The translations under genes were made by a program, and so were the position numbers. From NCBI GenBank assembly GCA_004020875.1, contig SAPZ01000015.1, positions 62,001 through 126,000 of the forward strand: a DNA stretch of 64,000 nt. Direction: 5' to 3'. This DNA is from Mesorhizobium sp. (GTDB taxonomy: Bacteria; Pseudomonadota; Alphaproteobacteria; Rhizobiales; Rhizobiaceae). Position 1 is the stretch's first letter. Each line of letters starts with the position of its first letter. Shown here in pieces: positions 41,991 to 50,572 of the stretch. The notes under the pieces were generated by a model that had not been told where the DNA came from, did not search any database, and saw nothing but the letters and a program-made list of their open reading frames with translations.

Positions 41991-43340
41991 ATGGCCGGCA
42001 TATCCCGAAAATACCGTTTGTTGCGGCGCTCGCGGGCGATGTGGGTGTCGCGCCGCGTCTGGCAGCCGCGCCTGGTCTTCTGGGCAGGCGCCATCTCGAT
42101 CGGCCTGATCAGCGTCCTTTTCGCCCTGCTCGCCGACCGGGCGCAGGCCCTGTTCCATGCCATGACCGGGCATGACGGCGGCTGGCGTTTCTATGTGCCC
42201 TTGGTCGTGACGCCGCTTGGGTTCGTCGGTTGCGCCTGGCTGGCGCATTCCTTTTTCCCGGGATCGCAAGGCAGCGGCATTCCGCAGGCGATCGCGGCGC
42301 GACATCTGCGCGACGAGGACGACCGCAGCCGCCTCCTGTCGCTCAGGCTGGTGGTGGGCAAGATCGCGCTCACCATCGTCGGCCTCGCCTGCGGCGCCTC
42401 GATCGGGCGCGAGGGCCCGACGGTGCAGGTCGGCGCTTCCGTGATGCTGCAGGCGGCGCGCTGGGGCGGCATGGCGCAGGCGCGGGGGCTGATCCTGGCC
42501 GGCTCCGCCGCCGGCATCGCCGCCGCCTTCAACACGCCGCTCGCCGGCATCGTCTTCGCCATCGAGGAAATGGGCCGCGCCTATGAGGCGCGCACCAATG
42601 GGTTGGTGCTGACGGCGGTGATCCTGGCCGGCCTCGCCTCGCTGGGCCTGCTTGGCAACTATACCTATTTCGGCGTCGCCAAGGACACGGTCGCCTTCGC
42701 CACGGACTGGCCGCTGGTGCTCGCCTGCGGCGTCATCGGCGGCGGGGTCGGCGCGCTGTTCTCGCTCCTGGCGCTAAGGGTCATGCGCCGCATCCGGCGC
42801 TGGAACGCGCTGCAGCCGCTGCCGCGCACGCTGATGGTGGCGGCCATCTGCGGGCTCGCCGTGGCGGTGATCGGCGTCGCGTCCGGCGGGCTGACCTTCG
42901 GCACCGGCTATGCGCAGGCGCGGGGCGCGATCGAAGGCACGCCGCTGCCGGCCTTCTTCTTCGTCGAGAAGTTCGCTGCCGGCCTCCTTTCGATGGTGTC
43001 GGGCATTCCGGGCGGCCTTTTCGCGCCGTCGCTGGCGGTGGGCGCGGGGCTGGGCAGCACGCTCGGCCTGGTCCTCGGCGCGGCCACGGGAACCGCGGCG
43101 CTGCTCGGCATGGCCGGCTATTTCGCCGGCGTCGTGCAGGCGCCGATGACGGCTTTCGTCATCATCCTCGAGATGACCGGCAACCACGACAATGTCATCG
43201 CGCTGATGTGCGCGGCGATGCTGGGCTACGGCACGGCGAGGCTCATCTCCAACGAACCGCTTTACCATGCGCTCTCGCGCGTCTTCATCGCCGAGGCGAT
43301 CCGGCGGCGGCGGGCGGAAGCGGAGCCGTCGAGAAGCTGA
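41991..43340 (+). CDS. ClC family chloride channel/transporter
   Basis: The 449-residue membrane protein has the three ClC selectivity motifs: GSQGSGIPQ, GREGPTVQ with the gating Glu, and GGLFAPSLAVGAG. It also has FNTPLAGIVFAIEEM and GMAGYFAGVVQAPMTAFVII. About 10-12 helices in a pseudo-symmetric dimer are expected in the inner membrane. It exchanges Cl- (or other anions) with H+ or conducts it. There are no CBS domains, as in the short prokaryotic forms. Confidence 0.95.
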   Translation: MAGISRKYRLLRRSRAMWVSRRVWQPRLVFWAGAISIGLISVLFALLADRAQALFHAMTGHDGGWRFYVPLVVTPLGFVGCAWLAHSFFPGSQGSGIPQAIAARHLRDEDDRSRLLSLRLVVGKIALTIVGLACGASIGREGPTVQVGASVMLQAARWGGMAQARGLILAGSAAGIAAAFNTPLAGIVFAIEEMGRAYEARTNGLVLTAVILAGLASLGLLGNYTYFGVAKDTVAFATDWPLVLACGVIGGGVGALFSLLALRVMRRIRRWNALQPLPRTLMVAAICGLAVAVIGVASGGLTFGTGYAQARGAIEGTPLPAFFFVEKFAAGLLSMVSGIPGGLFAPSLAVGAGLGSTLGLVLGAATGTAALLGMAGYFAGVVQAPMTAFVIILEMTGNHDNVIALMCAAMLGYGTARLISNEPLYHALSRVFIAEAIRRRRAEAEPSRS

Positions 43341-43360
43341 GCGTCAGGCTGATCCGCCGC

Positions 43361-43571
43361 TCAGCGACCTTCCGATTTTGGCTGCGGAAGGCATATCTCG
43401 CTGTTGCGCCAGAGAACCAGATCCTCCTTGGCTTTCCATGTCGCCTCGCGCATCGAGAGCTTCTATCCGCTCTGCGATGTCTTCCCAGTAGACCTGCTCG
43501 CCCGCCTTGCGAAGCGCTTCGTCGGTCTTGACGATGACCATGGCGGTTTTCTGCCAATGGTCCATCACCAT
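43361..43571 (-). pseudogene. frameshifted small protein gene
   Basis: The frame starts MVMDHWQKTAMVIVKTDEAL, then YWEDIAERIEALDARGDMES QG. Just after that (near 43424, in a GGAGG run) the sensible continuation DLVLWRNSEICLPQPKSEGR is in the neighbouring frame and stops at 43361-43363. The uncorrected frame runs to 43344 with low-quality sequence. One extra G explains the shift. A sequencing error or a real mutation are both possible. Function unknown. Confidence 0.6.
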
Positions 43572-43620
43572 TTGCCTGATGGCCGGTCGATGCCGCTGTC
43601 CGTCGGCAACGGACCTCGGC

Positions 43621-44127
43621 CTATTTGCACTTGGCGATCGAGGCCAACGCGGCCGAGATGCCTTTCAGCGAAAAGACGTAGGAGGTCGGGTTGCCGCGGC
43701 CCGACTTGGCCGACACTTTCATGTCGGTGCCGGTCTTCATGGCGGCGATCAGCACCGGTTCCTCGGCGGCGTTCTCGACCCAGGCCGACTTGCCGCGGGT
43801 GAACATCGAGAAGGTCTTCTTGTCGATGGTGACAGTGGCCTTGGAGCCTTCCTGGAAATTGTAACCGGCGATGAATTGCGGCTCGTAGGAAACCTGCTGC
43901 CCTGGACGCTGGCTGACGAAGAAGAACATGTCGCCATGGTCGAGCGACGGCGGCTGCTTGTCCGTGGGCACGGTCAGCACATAACAGACCTTGCCGGCCT
44001 GTGACTGATAGCTGTAGGTGCCCCAGGCATTGTGCTGGCCGATCTTGGTCGCCTGCTGCGCCAGCGCCGGCGCCGCTGAGGCGACCGCCAGGACCAGGCC
44101 GGAAATTGTAGCAATCAATCCGCGCAT
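43621..44127 (-). CDS. invasion-associated locus B (IalB) family protein
   Basis: The 168-residue product has a signal peptide (LIATISGLVLAVASAAPALA). Its mature sequence has YSYQSQAGKVCYVLTVP, FFFVSQRPGQQVSYEPQFIA GYNF and the C-terminal TSYVFSLKGISAALASIAKC K, matching the IalB family (Pfam PF06776) common in Bartonella, Brucella and rhizobia. The two Cys, in KVCYVL and the terminal KCK, are the typical pair. It is periplasmic or envelope-associated; the molecular role is unresolved. Confidence 0.9.
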   Translation of the reverse strand: MRGLIATISGLVLAVASAAPALAQQATKIGQHNAWGTYSYQSQAGKVCYVLTVPTDKQPPSLDHGDMFFFVSQRPGQQVSYEPQFIAGYNFQEGSKATVTIDKKTFSMFTRGKSAWVENAAEEPVLIAAMKTGTDMKVSAKSGRGNPTSYVFSLKGISAALASIAKCK

Positions 44128-44380
44128 CGTTCTTCCCGTATTCCAACTGGTGCGGAGGCGGGCCGCGTGGCGTCCTGCCGTCGCTTCATTTTGATTTAAT
44201 CAGGGTTACCAAACGGTGAATCGTCCTCAAGAAAAGGAACTCACCCCGGAAACCGCCACCATCCGCGCCGCCGCCGTTGAAAGCGGCTGGCGCGACGTCC
44301 CGGGCGGAGTTGGATGCCACGAAAACGGCAAGAGTTTGTCTTTTCGCACACGCTGATTTGCCGGCTGAAGCGGGCCGCCG

Positions 44381-44743
44381 TCAGCCCTTGTCGGCCAGCG
44401 CGTCCTTGGCGGCCTGCCTGTGGGCGGGCGTGATGTGGGCGCTGACGGCGGCGATCGCCGCAGTCAGCACGGCAAGGTCGTCGGTGTAGCCGAGGCCGAC
44501 GATGAAATCGGGAATGAAATCGAACGGCAGGACGAAATAGCCAAGCGCACCAAGCAGCGTGGCCCTGGCACGCAACGGCGTGTCCTTGTCCATGGCGCAG
44601 TAATAGGCGGCGACGACCTCATCCATGAACGGGATCTGCCGCGCCGCCTTCTTGACGGTGCGCCAGAACTTTTCACGGACCTCGCTTTCGCCGGCGAGCT
44701 TGTCGCCGAAGCCGAAGAATTCGAAACCGGTGCCTTGCGTCAT
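44381..44743 (-). CDS. DUF1232 (YkvA-like) protein
   Basis: The 120-residue product starts at the ATG at 44743. Its core LRARATLLGALGYFVLPFDF IPDFIVGLGYTDDLAVL is the diagnostic YkvA/DUF1232 segment, one or two membrane-associated helices. Function is unknown. It lies 84 bp upstream of nothing on its own strand and converges with no neighbour, so it is probably monocistronic. Confidence 0.9.
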   Translation of the reverse strand: MTQGTGFEFFGFGDKLAGESEVREKFWRTVKKAARQIPFMDEVVAAYYCAMDKDTPLRARATLLGALGYFVLPFDFIPDFIVGLGYTDDLAVLTAAIAAVSAHITPAHRQAAKDALADKG

Positions 44744-44827
44744 CAATCGCTCCTTGGCGGCCGGGCGCATCGTTGCGCCGGTCCGCCGGCGGAGAATGTG
44801 GTGAAAGCGGGGGGCTGCTGCAAGAGT

Positions 44828-45121
44828 TTACCCCAAATACCGGTTCATCCGCTTCGCCAACTCGATGTCGAGCGCCGTCACGCCGTCGGCATCATGAGTG
44901 TTCAGCGTCACGTCGACAGTCTTGTAGACATTCGACCAATCCGGATGGTGGTCCATCTTTTCGGCGGCCAGCGCCACGCGGGTCATGAAGGCGAAGGCCT
45001 CGGAGAAATTCTTGAAGACGAAGCTGCGCCTGATCGAGGCGCCGTCGGCGGCGAGCGACCAGCCGTCGAGTTCCGCCAGAGCGGCGGCAATCGCGTCCTT
45101 GCTGAGTTTCTCTCTCGTCAT
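44828..45121 (-). CDS. 4a-hydroxytetrahydrobiopterin dehydratase (PCD/DCoH)
   Basis: The 97-residue protein starts at the ATG at 45121. LAAEKMDHHPDWSNVYKTVD VTLNTHDADGVTALDIELA contains the three conserved His, Trp/Tyr and Asp of pterin-4a-carbinolamine dehydratase. It dehydrates 4a-hydroxytetrahydrobiopterin to recycle the cofactor of aromatic amino acid hydroxylases. No such hydroxylase is adjacent. The repeat copy 3 lies in its promoter region. Confidence 0.95.
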   Translation of the reverse strand: MTREKLSKDAIAAALAELDGWSLAADGASIRRSFVFKNFSEAFAFMTRVALAAEKMDHHPDWSNVYKTVDVTLNTHDADGVTALDIELAKRMNRYLG

Positions 45122-45161
45122 GATGATTTCCCGTGCTATCTCGAATTTGACCCTCACCATA

Positions 45162-45209
45162 ATGCAAGTCGCCCAAAGGTGCTTTGCGGTTTTGGGGTTC
45201 CAAATGCAC
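45162..45209. repeat. ATGCATGTCG-type palindromic repeat, copy 3
   Basis: ATGCAAGTCGCCCAAAGGTGCTTTGCGGTTTTGGG...CAAATGCAC matches the inverted orientation of the copies at 2770 and 26250. It lies in the divergent promoter space of the PCD and phosphatase genes. Confidence 0.65.
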
Positions 45210-45225
45210 AAACGGCGCATATCGT

Positions 45226-45741
45226 ATGAGCATAAAGCCCATAAATTCCGTTCTGTTCGTCTGCCTCGGCAATATCTGCCGTTCGCCGCTGGCCGAGGGT
45301 GTATTTCGCACCGTCGTGGCCGAGCGTGGCCGGGGCCTGGATATGCTGCTCGATTCGGCTGGGACCGGCGGCTGGCATGCCGGCTGGGAGCCGGACCGGC
45401 GCTCGATCACGGTGGCCGCAAGGCACGGCGTCGACATTTCAGGGCAAAGGGCGCGCAAGGTGCTGCCGGAGGATCTTTCGCGCTTCGACGTCATCCTCGG
45501 CATGGACAGGGCGAATGTGCGCGACCTCAAGGCGTTGGCGCCGCAGGCCGCGCGAGACCGCATCCATCTCTATCTGGATTTCGCTACGGGAAAGGCCGCG
45601 GACGTGCCGGATCCCTATTATGACGGCGCCGAGGCCTTCGCCTCGGTCTACCGCATGATGCGCGAGGCGTCGGAGGCGCTGGCAAAGCGGCTCGAGGCGA
45701 GCGTTTCGGCGACCAGCGGCCAGGCTTCCTCGACGATGTAG
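45226..45741 (+). CDS. low-molecular-weight protein tyrosine phosphatase
   Basis: The 171-residue product starts at the ATG at 45226. FVCLGNICRSPLAEGVF carries the C-x5-R-S catalytic loop (Cys13, Arg19). DSAGTGGWHAG and DVPDPYYDGAEAF provide the rest, with the general-acid Asp in PDPYYDG. It removes phosphate from Tyr residues. Some relatives regulate polysaccharide kinases, but no such kinase is nearby. Its 3' end overlaps the convergent ThpR gene by 94 bp. Confidence 0.95.
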   Translation: MSIKPINSVLFVCLGNICRSPLAEGVFRTVVAERGRGLDMLLDSAGTGGWHAGWEPDRRSITVAARHGVDISGQRARKVLPEDLSRFDVILGMDRANVRDLKALAPQAARDRIHLYLDFATGKAADVPDPYYDGAEAFASVYRMMREASEALAKRLEASVSATSGQASSTM

Positions 45742-46241
45742 GGGCCACCGCCGACCGAATCGCGCGACGACATCAGGACGAAACGGCCGACACGGAAGGG
45801 AAGTGCCGCGAAATTGCCGCGCGCCGAAAGATATTGCGCGACATCGAGCGGGCTTGCATTGCGCAGGCGCGCCAGCGTCACATGCGGCGAGAATTTGCGT
45901 GGATCGGCCGGCAGGCCGAGCCGCTGGCAGATGCGGTCGATTTCACCCTGCAGAGCCGTCAGGTCCGGCGAGGCTGACACGCCGGCCCACACCGCATGCG
46001 GTTTCTTGCCGCCGAAGGCGCCGACGCCGGAGAGCGTCATCTGGAAAGAGGGGCGGTGAACCCTGTCGAGGGCGTTGGCGATCTCGTCGGCGACATGGCC
46101 TTCGACATCGCCGATGAAGCGCAGCGTCAGGTGATAATTTTCGACATCGATCCATCGCGCTCCGGGCAGCCCGCCCCGGAGCAGGGACAAAGAGAGAGCG
46201 GCATCACGCGGAATTTCGAGGGCGGTGAAAAGACGTGGCAT
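45648..46241 (-). CDS. thpR: RNA 2',3'-cyclic phosphodiesterase (2H family, ThpR/LigT)
   Basis: The 197-residue product starts at the ATG at 46241. It has the two H-x-T-x motifs of the 2H family, HLTLRFIG and HVTLARLRN, about 80 residues apart, with the intervening beta-rich GVGAFGGKKPHAVWAGV. It hydrolyses 2',3'-cyclic phosphate to 2'-phosphate ends in RNA. The convergent overlap with the phosphatase is 94 bp, and both ends look genuine. Confidence 0.93.
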   Translation of the reverse strand: MPRLFTALEIPRDAALSLSLLRGGLPGARWIDVENYHLTLRFIGDVEGHVADEIANALDRVHRPSFQMTLSGVGAFGGKKPHAVWAGVSASPDLTALQGEIDRICQRLGLPADPRKFSPHVTLARLRNASPLDVAQYLSARGNFAALPFRVGRFVLMSSRDSVGGGPYIVEEAWPLVAETLASSRFASASDASRIMR

Positions 46242-46358
46242 GTGAAGCCTCCTGTCCTCGAATCGAACTCTCGACCCTAGCGAATCATCGATATCAGCGC
46301 GGGGCAAGCGGTTTGTTGTCCACAATGTTTCCCCAGCGGAAAGCGTGGCTTTTCGGTC

Positions 46359-47021
46359 TCACGACGCACCGCCATTCGCGGCCATGGCCTTCTCAACCAC
46401 GGGGAGGATGCGCTCGACCATGATGTCGACCCCCTTGGGATTTGGATGCAGGCCGTCTTCCAGCTGCAGGTCGGCGTGGCCGGCGACGCCGTCGAGGAAG
46501 AACGGATAGAGCGGAATGCCGTATTTTTCCGCGAGCCGCGGATAAATGGCATCGAAAGCCTTCTGGTAGTCAGGGCCGAGATTAGGCGCGGCGCGCATGC
46601 CGGCCAGAAGCACCGGAATATTGCGCTGCTTCAGCTTGCCCAGCATGGCGTCGAGGTTCTTCTCGGCGATGTCGGGTGAAAGGCCACGCAGCATGTCGTT
46701 GGCGCCGAGCTCGAGGATAACCAGCCTTGTGCCGTCCGGCACCGACCAATCGAGCCGCGCCAGCCCGCCGCTCGAGGTGTCGCCCGACACGCCCGCATTG
46801 GCGACGGTGACGTCGAGTCCCTTCGCCTTCAAGGCTGCCTCTAGCCTGTCGGTGAAACCTTGGCCAGGGCCGAGGCTGTAGCCTGCCATCAGGCTGTCGC
46901 CGAAGCCGACGATGGTGAAGGCGGCGGCGCGCGCCGACGAAATGGCGCCGCAAAGGCCAAGGAAAAGAATGAGGGCTGCGAAAACAACGGGGACTGCGGC
47001 AAAACGATGTTTGAATGCCAT
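46359..47021 (-). CDS. tesA: arylesterase / acyl-CoA thioesterase I-like SGNH hydrolase
   Basis: The 220-residue product starts at the ATG at 47021 with a signal peptide ending near ARAAA. Block I is VGFGDSLMAGYSLGPGQG (catalytic Ser), then VANAGVSGDTSSGGL (Gly), LELGANDMLRG (Asn) and DGLHPNPKG (Asp, His). It is a periplasmic multifunctional esterase/thioesterase/lysophospholipase. It stands divergent to a YbbA/YbbP-type ABC pair, the same arrangement as in E. coli, so the genes may be functionally linked. Confidence 0.93.
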   Translation of the reverse strand: MAFKHRFAAVPVVFAALILFLGLCGAISSARAAAFTIVGFGDSLMAGYSLGPGQGFTDRLEAALKAKGLDVTVANAGVSGDTSSGGLARLDWSVPDGTRLVILELGANDMLRGLSPDIAEKNLDAMLGKLKQRNIPVLLAGMRAAPNLGPDYQKAFDAIYPRLAEKYGIPLYPFFLDGVAGHADLQLEDGLHPNPKGVDIMVERILPVVEKAMAANGGAS

Positions 47022-47103
47022 GCGGCGAGCCCCATATGACCGAAACAACCCAAGGAAGGAGACACGGGCCGTCCCCTTTTTTCACATATAGGGCGCTTTT
47101 ATT

Positions 47104-47802
47104 GTGACAGAAGCCGTCATCGCGTTGAGGGACGTATCGCTGACGCTGGGCGAAGGCGCCTCGTCAGTCAATGTACTGAAGAGCGTGAGCCTCGATGTGG
47201 CGGCCGGGCAAGCTACCGGCATCGTCGGTCCGTCGGGGTCCGGCAAGTCCACGCTACTGATGGTTCTTGCCGGCCTGGAGAGGGTCGATTCCGGTACGGT
47301 CCGGATCGCCGGCGAGCTTATCAACGAAAAAAGCGAGGACCAAATTGCTTCGTTTCGTGGACGAAACATTGGCATCGTGTTCCAGTCCTTCCACCTCATC
47401 CCGAACATGACGGCGCTGGAGAATGTCGCGGTGCCGCTTGAGCTTGCCGGCCATGCCGATCCGTTCGGAGTGGCCGCGCGGGAACTCGCGGCGGTCGGCC
47501 TGAGCGACCGCGTGACGCATTATCCGGGTGAGCTTTCCGGCGGCGAGCAGCAGCGCGTGGCGATCGCGCGGGCGCTGGCGCCTTCGCCGCGCATCCTCAT
47601 CGCCGACGAGCCGACCGGCAATCTGGACCAGGCGACGGGAAAGCAGATCGCCGATCTTCTCTTCGCCAAGGCGGCCGAACGCGACATGACGCTGGTGCTG
47701 GTCACGCATGATCCGGCACTCGCCGCGCGCTGCGCGCGCCAGGTGGCGATGCGCTCGGGGCGGATCGAGGACGCGCCGAAAGCCGTGAAGGTTCTCGCCT
47801 GA
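47104..47802 (+). CDS. ybbA: ABC transporter ATP-binding protein (YbbA-like)
   Basis: The 232-residue protein (GTG start) has Walker A GPSGSGKSTLLM, the Q-loop VFQSFHLIP, the signature LSGGEQQRVAIARAL and Walker B ILIADEPTGNLD with an H-loop VTHDP. This is the MacB/LolD-like subgroup that powers FtsX-type permeases. It overlaps the permease start by 1 nt and is divergent from tesA. It energises an unknown envelope process. Confidence 0.94.
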   Translation: MTEAVIALRDVSLTLGEGASSVNVLKSVSLDVAAGQATGIVGPSGSGKSTLLMVLAGLERVDSGTVRIAGELINEKSEDQIASFRGRNIGIVFQSFHLIPNMTALENVAVPLELAGHADPFGVAARELAAVGLSDRVTHYPGELSGGEQQRVAIARALAPSPRILIADEPTGNLDQATGKQIADLLFAKAAERDMTLVLVTHDPALAARCARQVAMRSGRIEDAPKAVKVLA

Positions 47803-50342
47803 TGCGGCCATTGAAGCTCGCCTTCCGCTTCTCGCTGCGGGAAATGCGCGGCGGCCTGTCCGGCTTCATGATCTTCCTTGCCTGCATTGCGCTCGGCGTC
47901 GCGGCGATCGGTGGCGTCAATTCGGTGGCGCAGGCGATCAGCGCCGGTGTTGCCGACCAGGGTCAGACGCTACTCGGCGGTGATTTGCGCTTCCAGATCA
48001 ACCAACGCAGCGCTTCGGACGCCGAGCTTGGCTTCATCCGCAGCCTCGGCGCAGTTTCGCGGACCTCCGGCATGCGCTCGATGGCGCGGCTGGAAGACGG
48101 GCACGACCAGGCGCTGGTCGAAGCCAAGGCGGTCGACGACGCCTATCCGCTCTACGGCGCGCTGGAAACCGATCCGGCGCTGCCGAAGGACCAATTGTTC
48201 GGCGAAAGGTCCGGCGCGTTCGGCGCCGCCGCGCCCGACCTGTTGTTCGAGCGGCTCAATCTTCATGTCGGCGACAGGCTGAAGCTCGGCAGCGCCATTT
48301 TCGAGTTGCGGGCGAGGCTGGTCAGCGAGCCGGATGCGGTCTCGGACGGCTTTGGCTTCGCGCCGCGGCTGATGATGTCGCACGCGGGCCTTGCCGCATC
48401 CGGTCTGGTGCAGCCCGGCAGCCTGGTCGAGAACGCTTACAAGGTGCGGCTGCCCGACGGCACTTCCGAGGCGGCGATCAAGGACATCCAGGCTCAAGCC
48501 GCGAAAGATTTCCCGCAGGCCGGCTGGTCCATCCGCACGCGCAGCAACGCCGCCCCATCGCTCTCCGCCAATATCGAGCGTTTTTCGCAGTTCCTGACCC
48601 TGGTCGGGCTGACGGCGCTGGTGGTCGGCGGCGTCGGCGTGGCGAATGCCGTGCGCGCCTATCTCGACGGCAAGCGTGGCGTCATCGCAACCTTCAAGAG
48701 CCTCGGCGCCTCGGGCGGCTTCGTCTTCACCGTCTATCTGGTGCAGATCCTGTTGATCGCCAGCCTCGGCATCGTGCTCGGTCTCACCCTGGGCGCCGCG
48801 ATGCCATTCGTGGCGAGCACGCTCCTGCAATCGGTCATCCCCGTGCCGGCGCAAGGCGGCATCTATCCAGGCGCGCTCGCCATGGCCGCGCTGTTCGGCC
48901 TGCTGGTGACGCTGGCTTTCGCGCTCCTGCCGCTCGGCCGCGCCCGGGACGTGCCGGCGACCGCGCTGTTCCGCGAAATGGGCTTCGAGAGCCGTGGCCT
49001 GCCGCGCCTGCCCTATGCGGGTGTGGCGCTCGCTATCGTCATCATGCTGGCGGCGCTGGCGATCCTTTCGGCCAATGACTATCGCATCGCTTCGATCTTT
49101 GTCGGCGCCACGGTCTTTGCCTTCCTGGTGCTGCGGCTTGTTGCGGTGCTGGTGCAGTGGGCGGCGAAGAAAAGCCCGCGCGTACGCTCCGTTTCGCTGC
49201 GGCTGGCGCTCGGCAACATCCATCGGCCCGGCGCGCTGACGCCCTCGGTGGTGCTCTCGCTTGGCCTCGGCCTGACGCTTCTGGTGACGCTGGCGCTGAT
49301 CGACGAGAATCTCAGGCGGCAGATCTCCGGCAGCCTGCCGGAGCGGGCGCCGAACTTCTTCTTCGTCGATATACAAAGCGCCGACGTCGATGCCTTCGCC
49401 AGCCTGGTGGGCAAGGAGGCGCCCCGGGGAACGCTGGCCAAGGTGCCAATGCTGCGCGGCCGCATCATGGCGCTCAACGGCGTAGACGTCGACAAGGTGA
49501 AGATCCCGGCCGACGGCGCCTGGGTGCTGCGCGGCGACCGTGGCCTGACCTATGACGCCAAGCAGCCGGAGAATGCGACCCTGACCGAAGGCACGTGGTG
49601 GCCGCAGGATTACTCCGGCGAGCCGCTGGTGTCGTTCTCGGCCGCGGAGGGCAAGGCTATCGGGCTGAAGCTCGGCGACAGCGTCACCGTGAATGTGCTC
49701 GGGCGCAACGTCACGGCGAAGATCGCCAATTTCCGCCAGGTGCAATGGGAGACGATAGGCATCAACTTCGTCATGGTGTTCTCGCCCAACACCTTTGCCG
49801 GGGCGCCGCATGGCTGGCTGGCGACACTGACCGACAAGAGCGCGACGACAGCCGACGACGCAAGGCTGCTCAACGCGGTCACCCGCGCCTTTCCGGCGGT
49901 GACAACGGTGCGCGTCAAGGACGCGCTCGACATCGTCAACCGGCTGGTCGTGCAACTGGGAACGGCGATTCGCGCCGCAGCCGGCGTGACGCTGGTCGCC
50001 TCGGTGCTGGTGCTGTCCGGGGCGCTTGCCGCCGGCAACCGGGCGCGCATCCACGACGCTGTGGTGCTGAAGACGCTCGGCGCCACGCGGCTGACGCTGA
50101 TTGCCGCCTTCTCGCTGGAATATGTGCTGATCGGCCTTGCGACCGCGCTGTTCGCGCTGGCCGCGGGCGGCATCGCTGCGTGGTTCGTGGTCGCGCATAT
50201 CATGACGCTGCCGTCGCATTTCATGCCGGAGGTGGCGGTGGCGACGATCCTGGTTTCGCTGACGGTCACCGTCGGCATCGGCCTTGCCGGCACCTGGCGG
50301 GTGCTCGGGCACGAGGCGGCACCGGTGCTGCGCAACCTCTGA
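47802..50342 (+). CDS. ybbP: FtsX/YbbP-type ABC transporter permease
   Basis: The 846-residue protein has a first membrane segment (FMIFLACIALGVAAIGGVNS VAQ), a large periplasmic domain, a helix group around 265-390 (LTLVGLTALVVGGVGVANAV), a second periplasmic domain (about 520-700) and a final helix group (RAAAGVTLVASVLVLSGALA, LEYVLIGLATALFALAAGG). Two MacB/FtsX-like repeats are thus present, the YbbP layout. It is the membrane partner of the preceding ATPase and completes the tesA-ybbA-ybbP block. No frame lesion is seen. Confidence 0.93.
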   Translation: MRPLKLAFRFSLREMRGGLSGFMIFLACIALGVAAIGGVNSVAQAISAGVADQGQTLLGGDLRFQINQRSASDAELGFIRSLGAVSRTSGMRSMARLEDGHDQALVEAKAVDDAYPLYGALETDPALPKDQLFGERSGAFGAAAPDLLFERLNLHVGDRLKLGSAIFELRARLVSEPDAVSDGFGFAPRLMMSHAGLAASGLVQPGSLVENAYKVRLPDGTSEAAIKDIQAQAAKDFPQAGWSIRTRSNAAPSLSANIERFSQFLTLVGLTALVVGGVGVANAVRAYLDGKRGVIATFKSLGASGGFVFTVYLVQILLIASLGIVLGLTLGAAMPFVASTLLQSVIPVPAQGGIYPGALAMAALFGLLVTLAFALLPLGRARDVPATALFREMGFESRGLPRLPYAGVALAIVIMLAALAILSANDYRIASIFVGATVFAFLVLRLVAVLVQWAAKKSPRVRSVSLRLALGNIHRPGALTPSVVLSLGLGLTLLVTLALIDENLRRQISGSLPERAPNFFFVDIQSADVDAFASLVGKEAPRGTLAKVPMLRGRIMALNGVDVDKVKIPADGAWVLRGDRGLTYDAKQPENATLTEGTWWPQDYSGEPLVSFSAAEGKAIGLKLGDSVTVNVLGRNVTAKIANFRQVQWETIGINFVMVFSPNTFAGAPHGWLATLTDKSATTADDARLLNAVTRAFPAVTTVRVKDALDIVNRLVVQLGTAIRAAAGVTLVASVLVLSGALAAGNRARIHDAVVLKTLGATRLTLIAAFSLEYVLIGLATALFALAAGGIAAWFVVAHIMTLPSHFMPEVAVATILVSLTVTVGIGLAGTWRVLGHEAAPVLRNL

Positions 50343-50572
50343 CCGAGCGCGGCTCCAAGTCGCCCGCCTGGTTAAATCTTTGTAAGAATGCCGTGCGGGA
50401 GGGCCAAAAACCGGCCTTTCGCACTCTCACAAAGCGTTACGATCTGTTACCGTCTTGTTCTTGACGTCGAGAACCATCATATTTCGTGCTAGGCATGCTG
50501 GAGCCCCGCCAGCGGCGCCTGGTCCCCAAAGGGACCTGTCACCGGACGGGCAGAAGCAACAGAGGATTCCCA

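Noticed and set aside
46250..46295. T-arm-like GAGAGTTCGATTCGAGG on the minus strand
   Set aside because: No matching D arm, anticodon arm or acceptor stem around it.
47970..50312. 780-codon open frame antisense to the ybbP-type permease
   Set aside because: High GC at third positions keeps antisense frames open. The sequence is low-complexity (Arg, His, Gln, Asp) and the sense strand is a clear FtsX-type permease.
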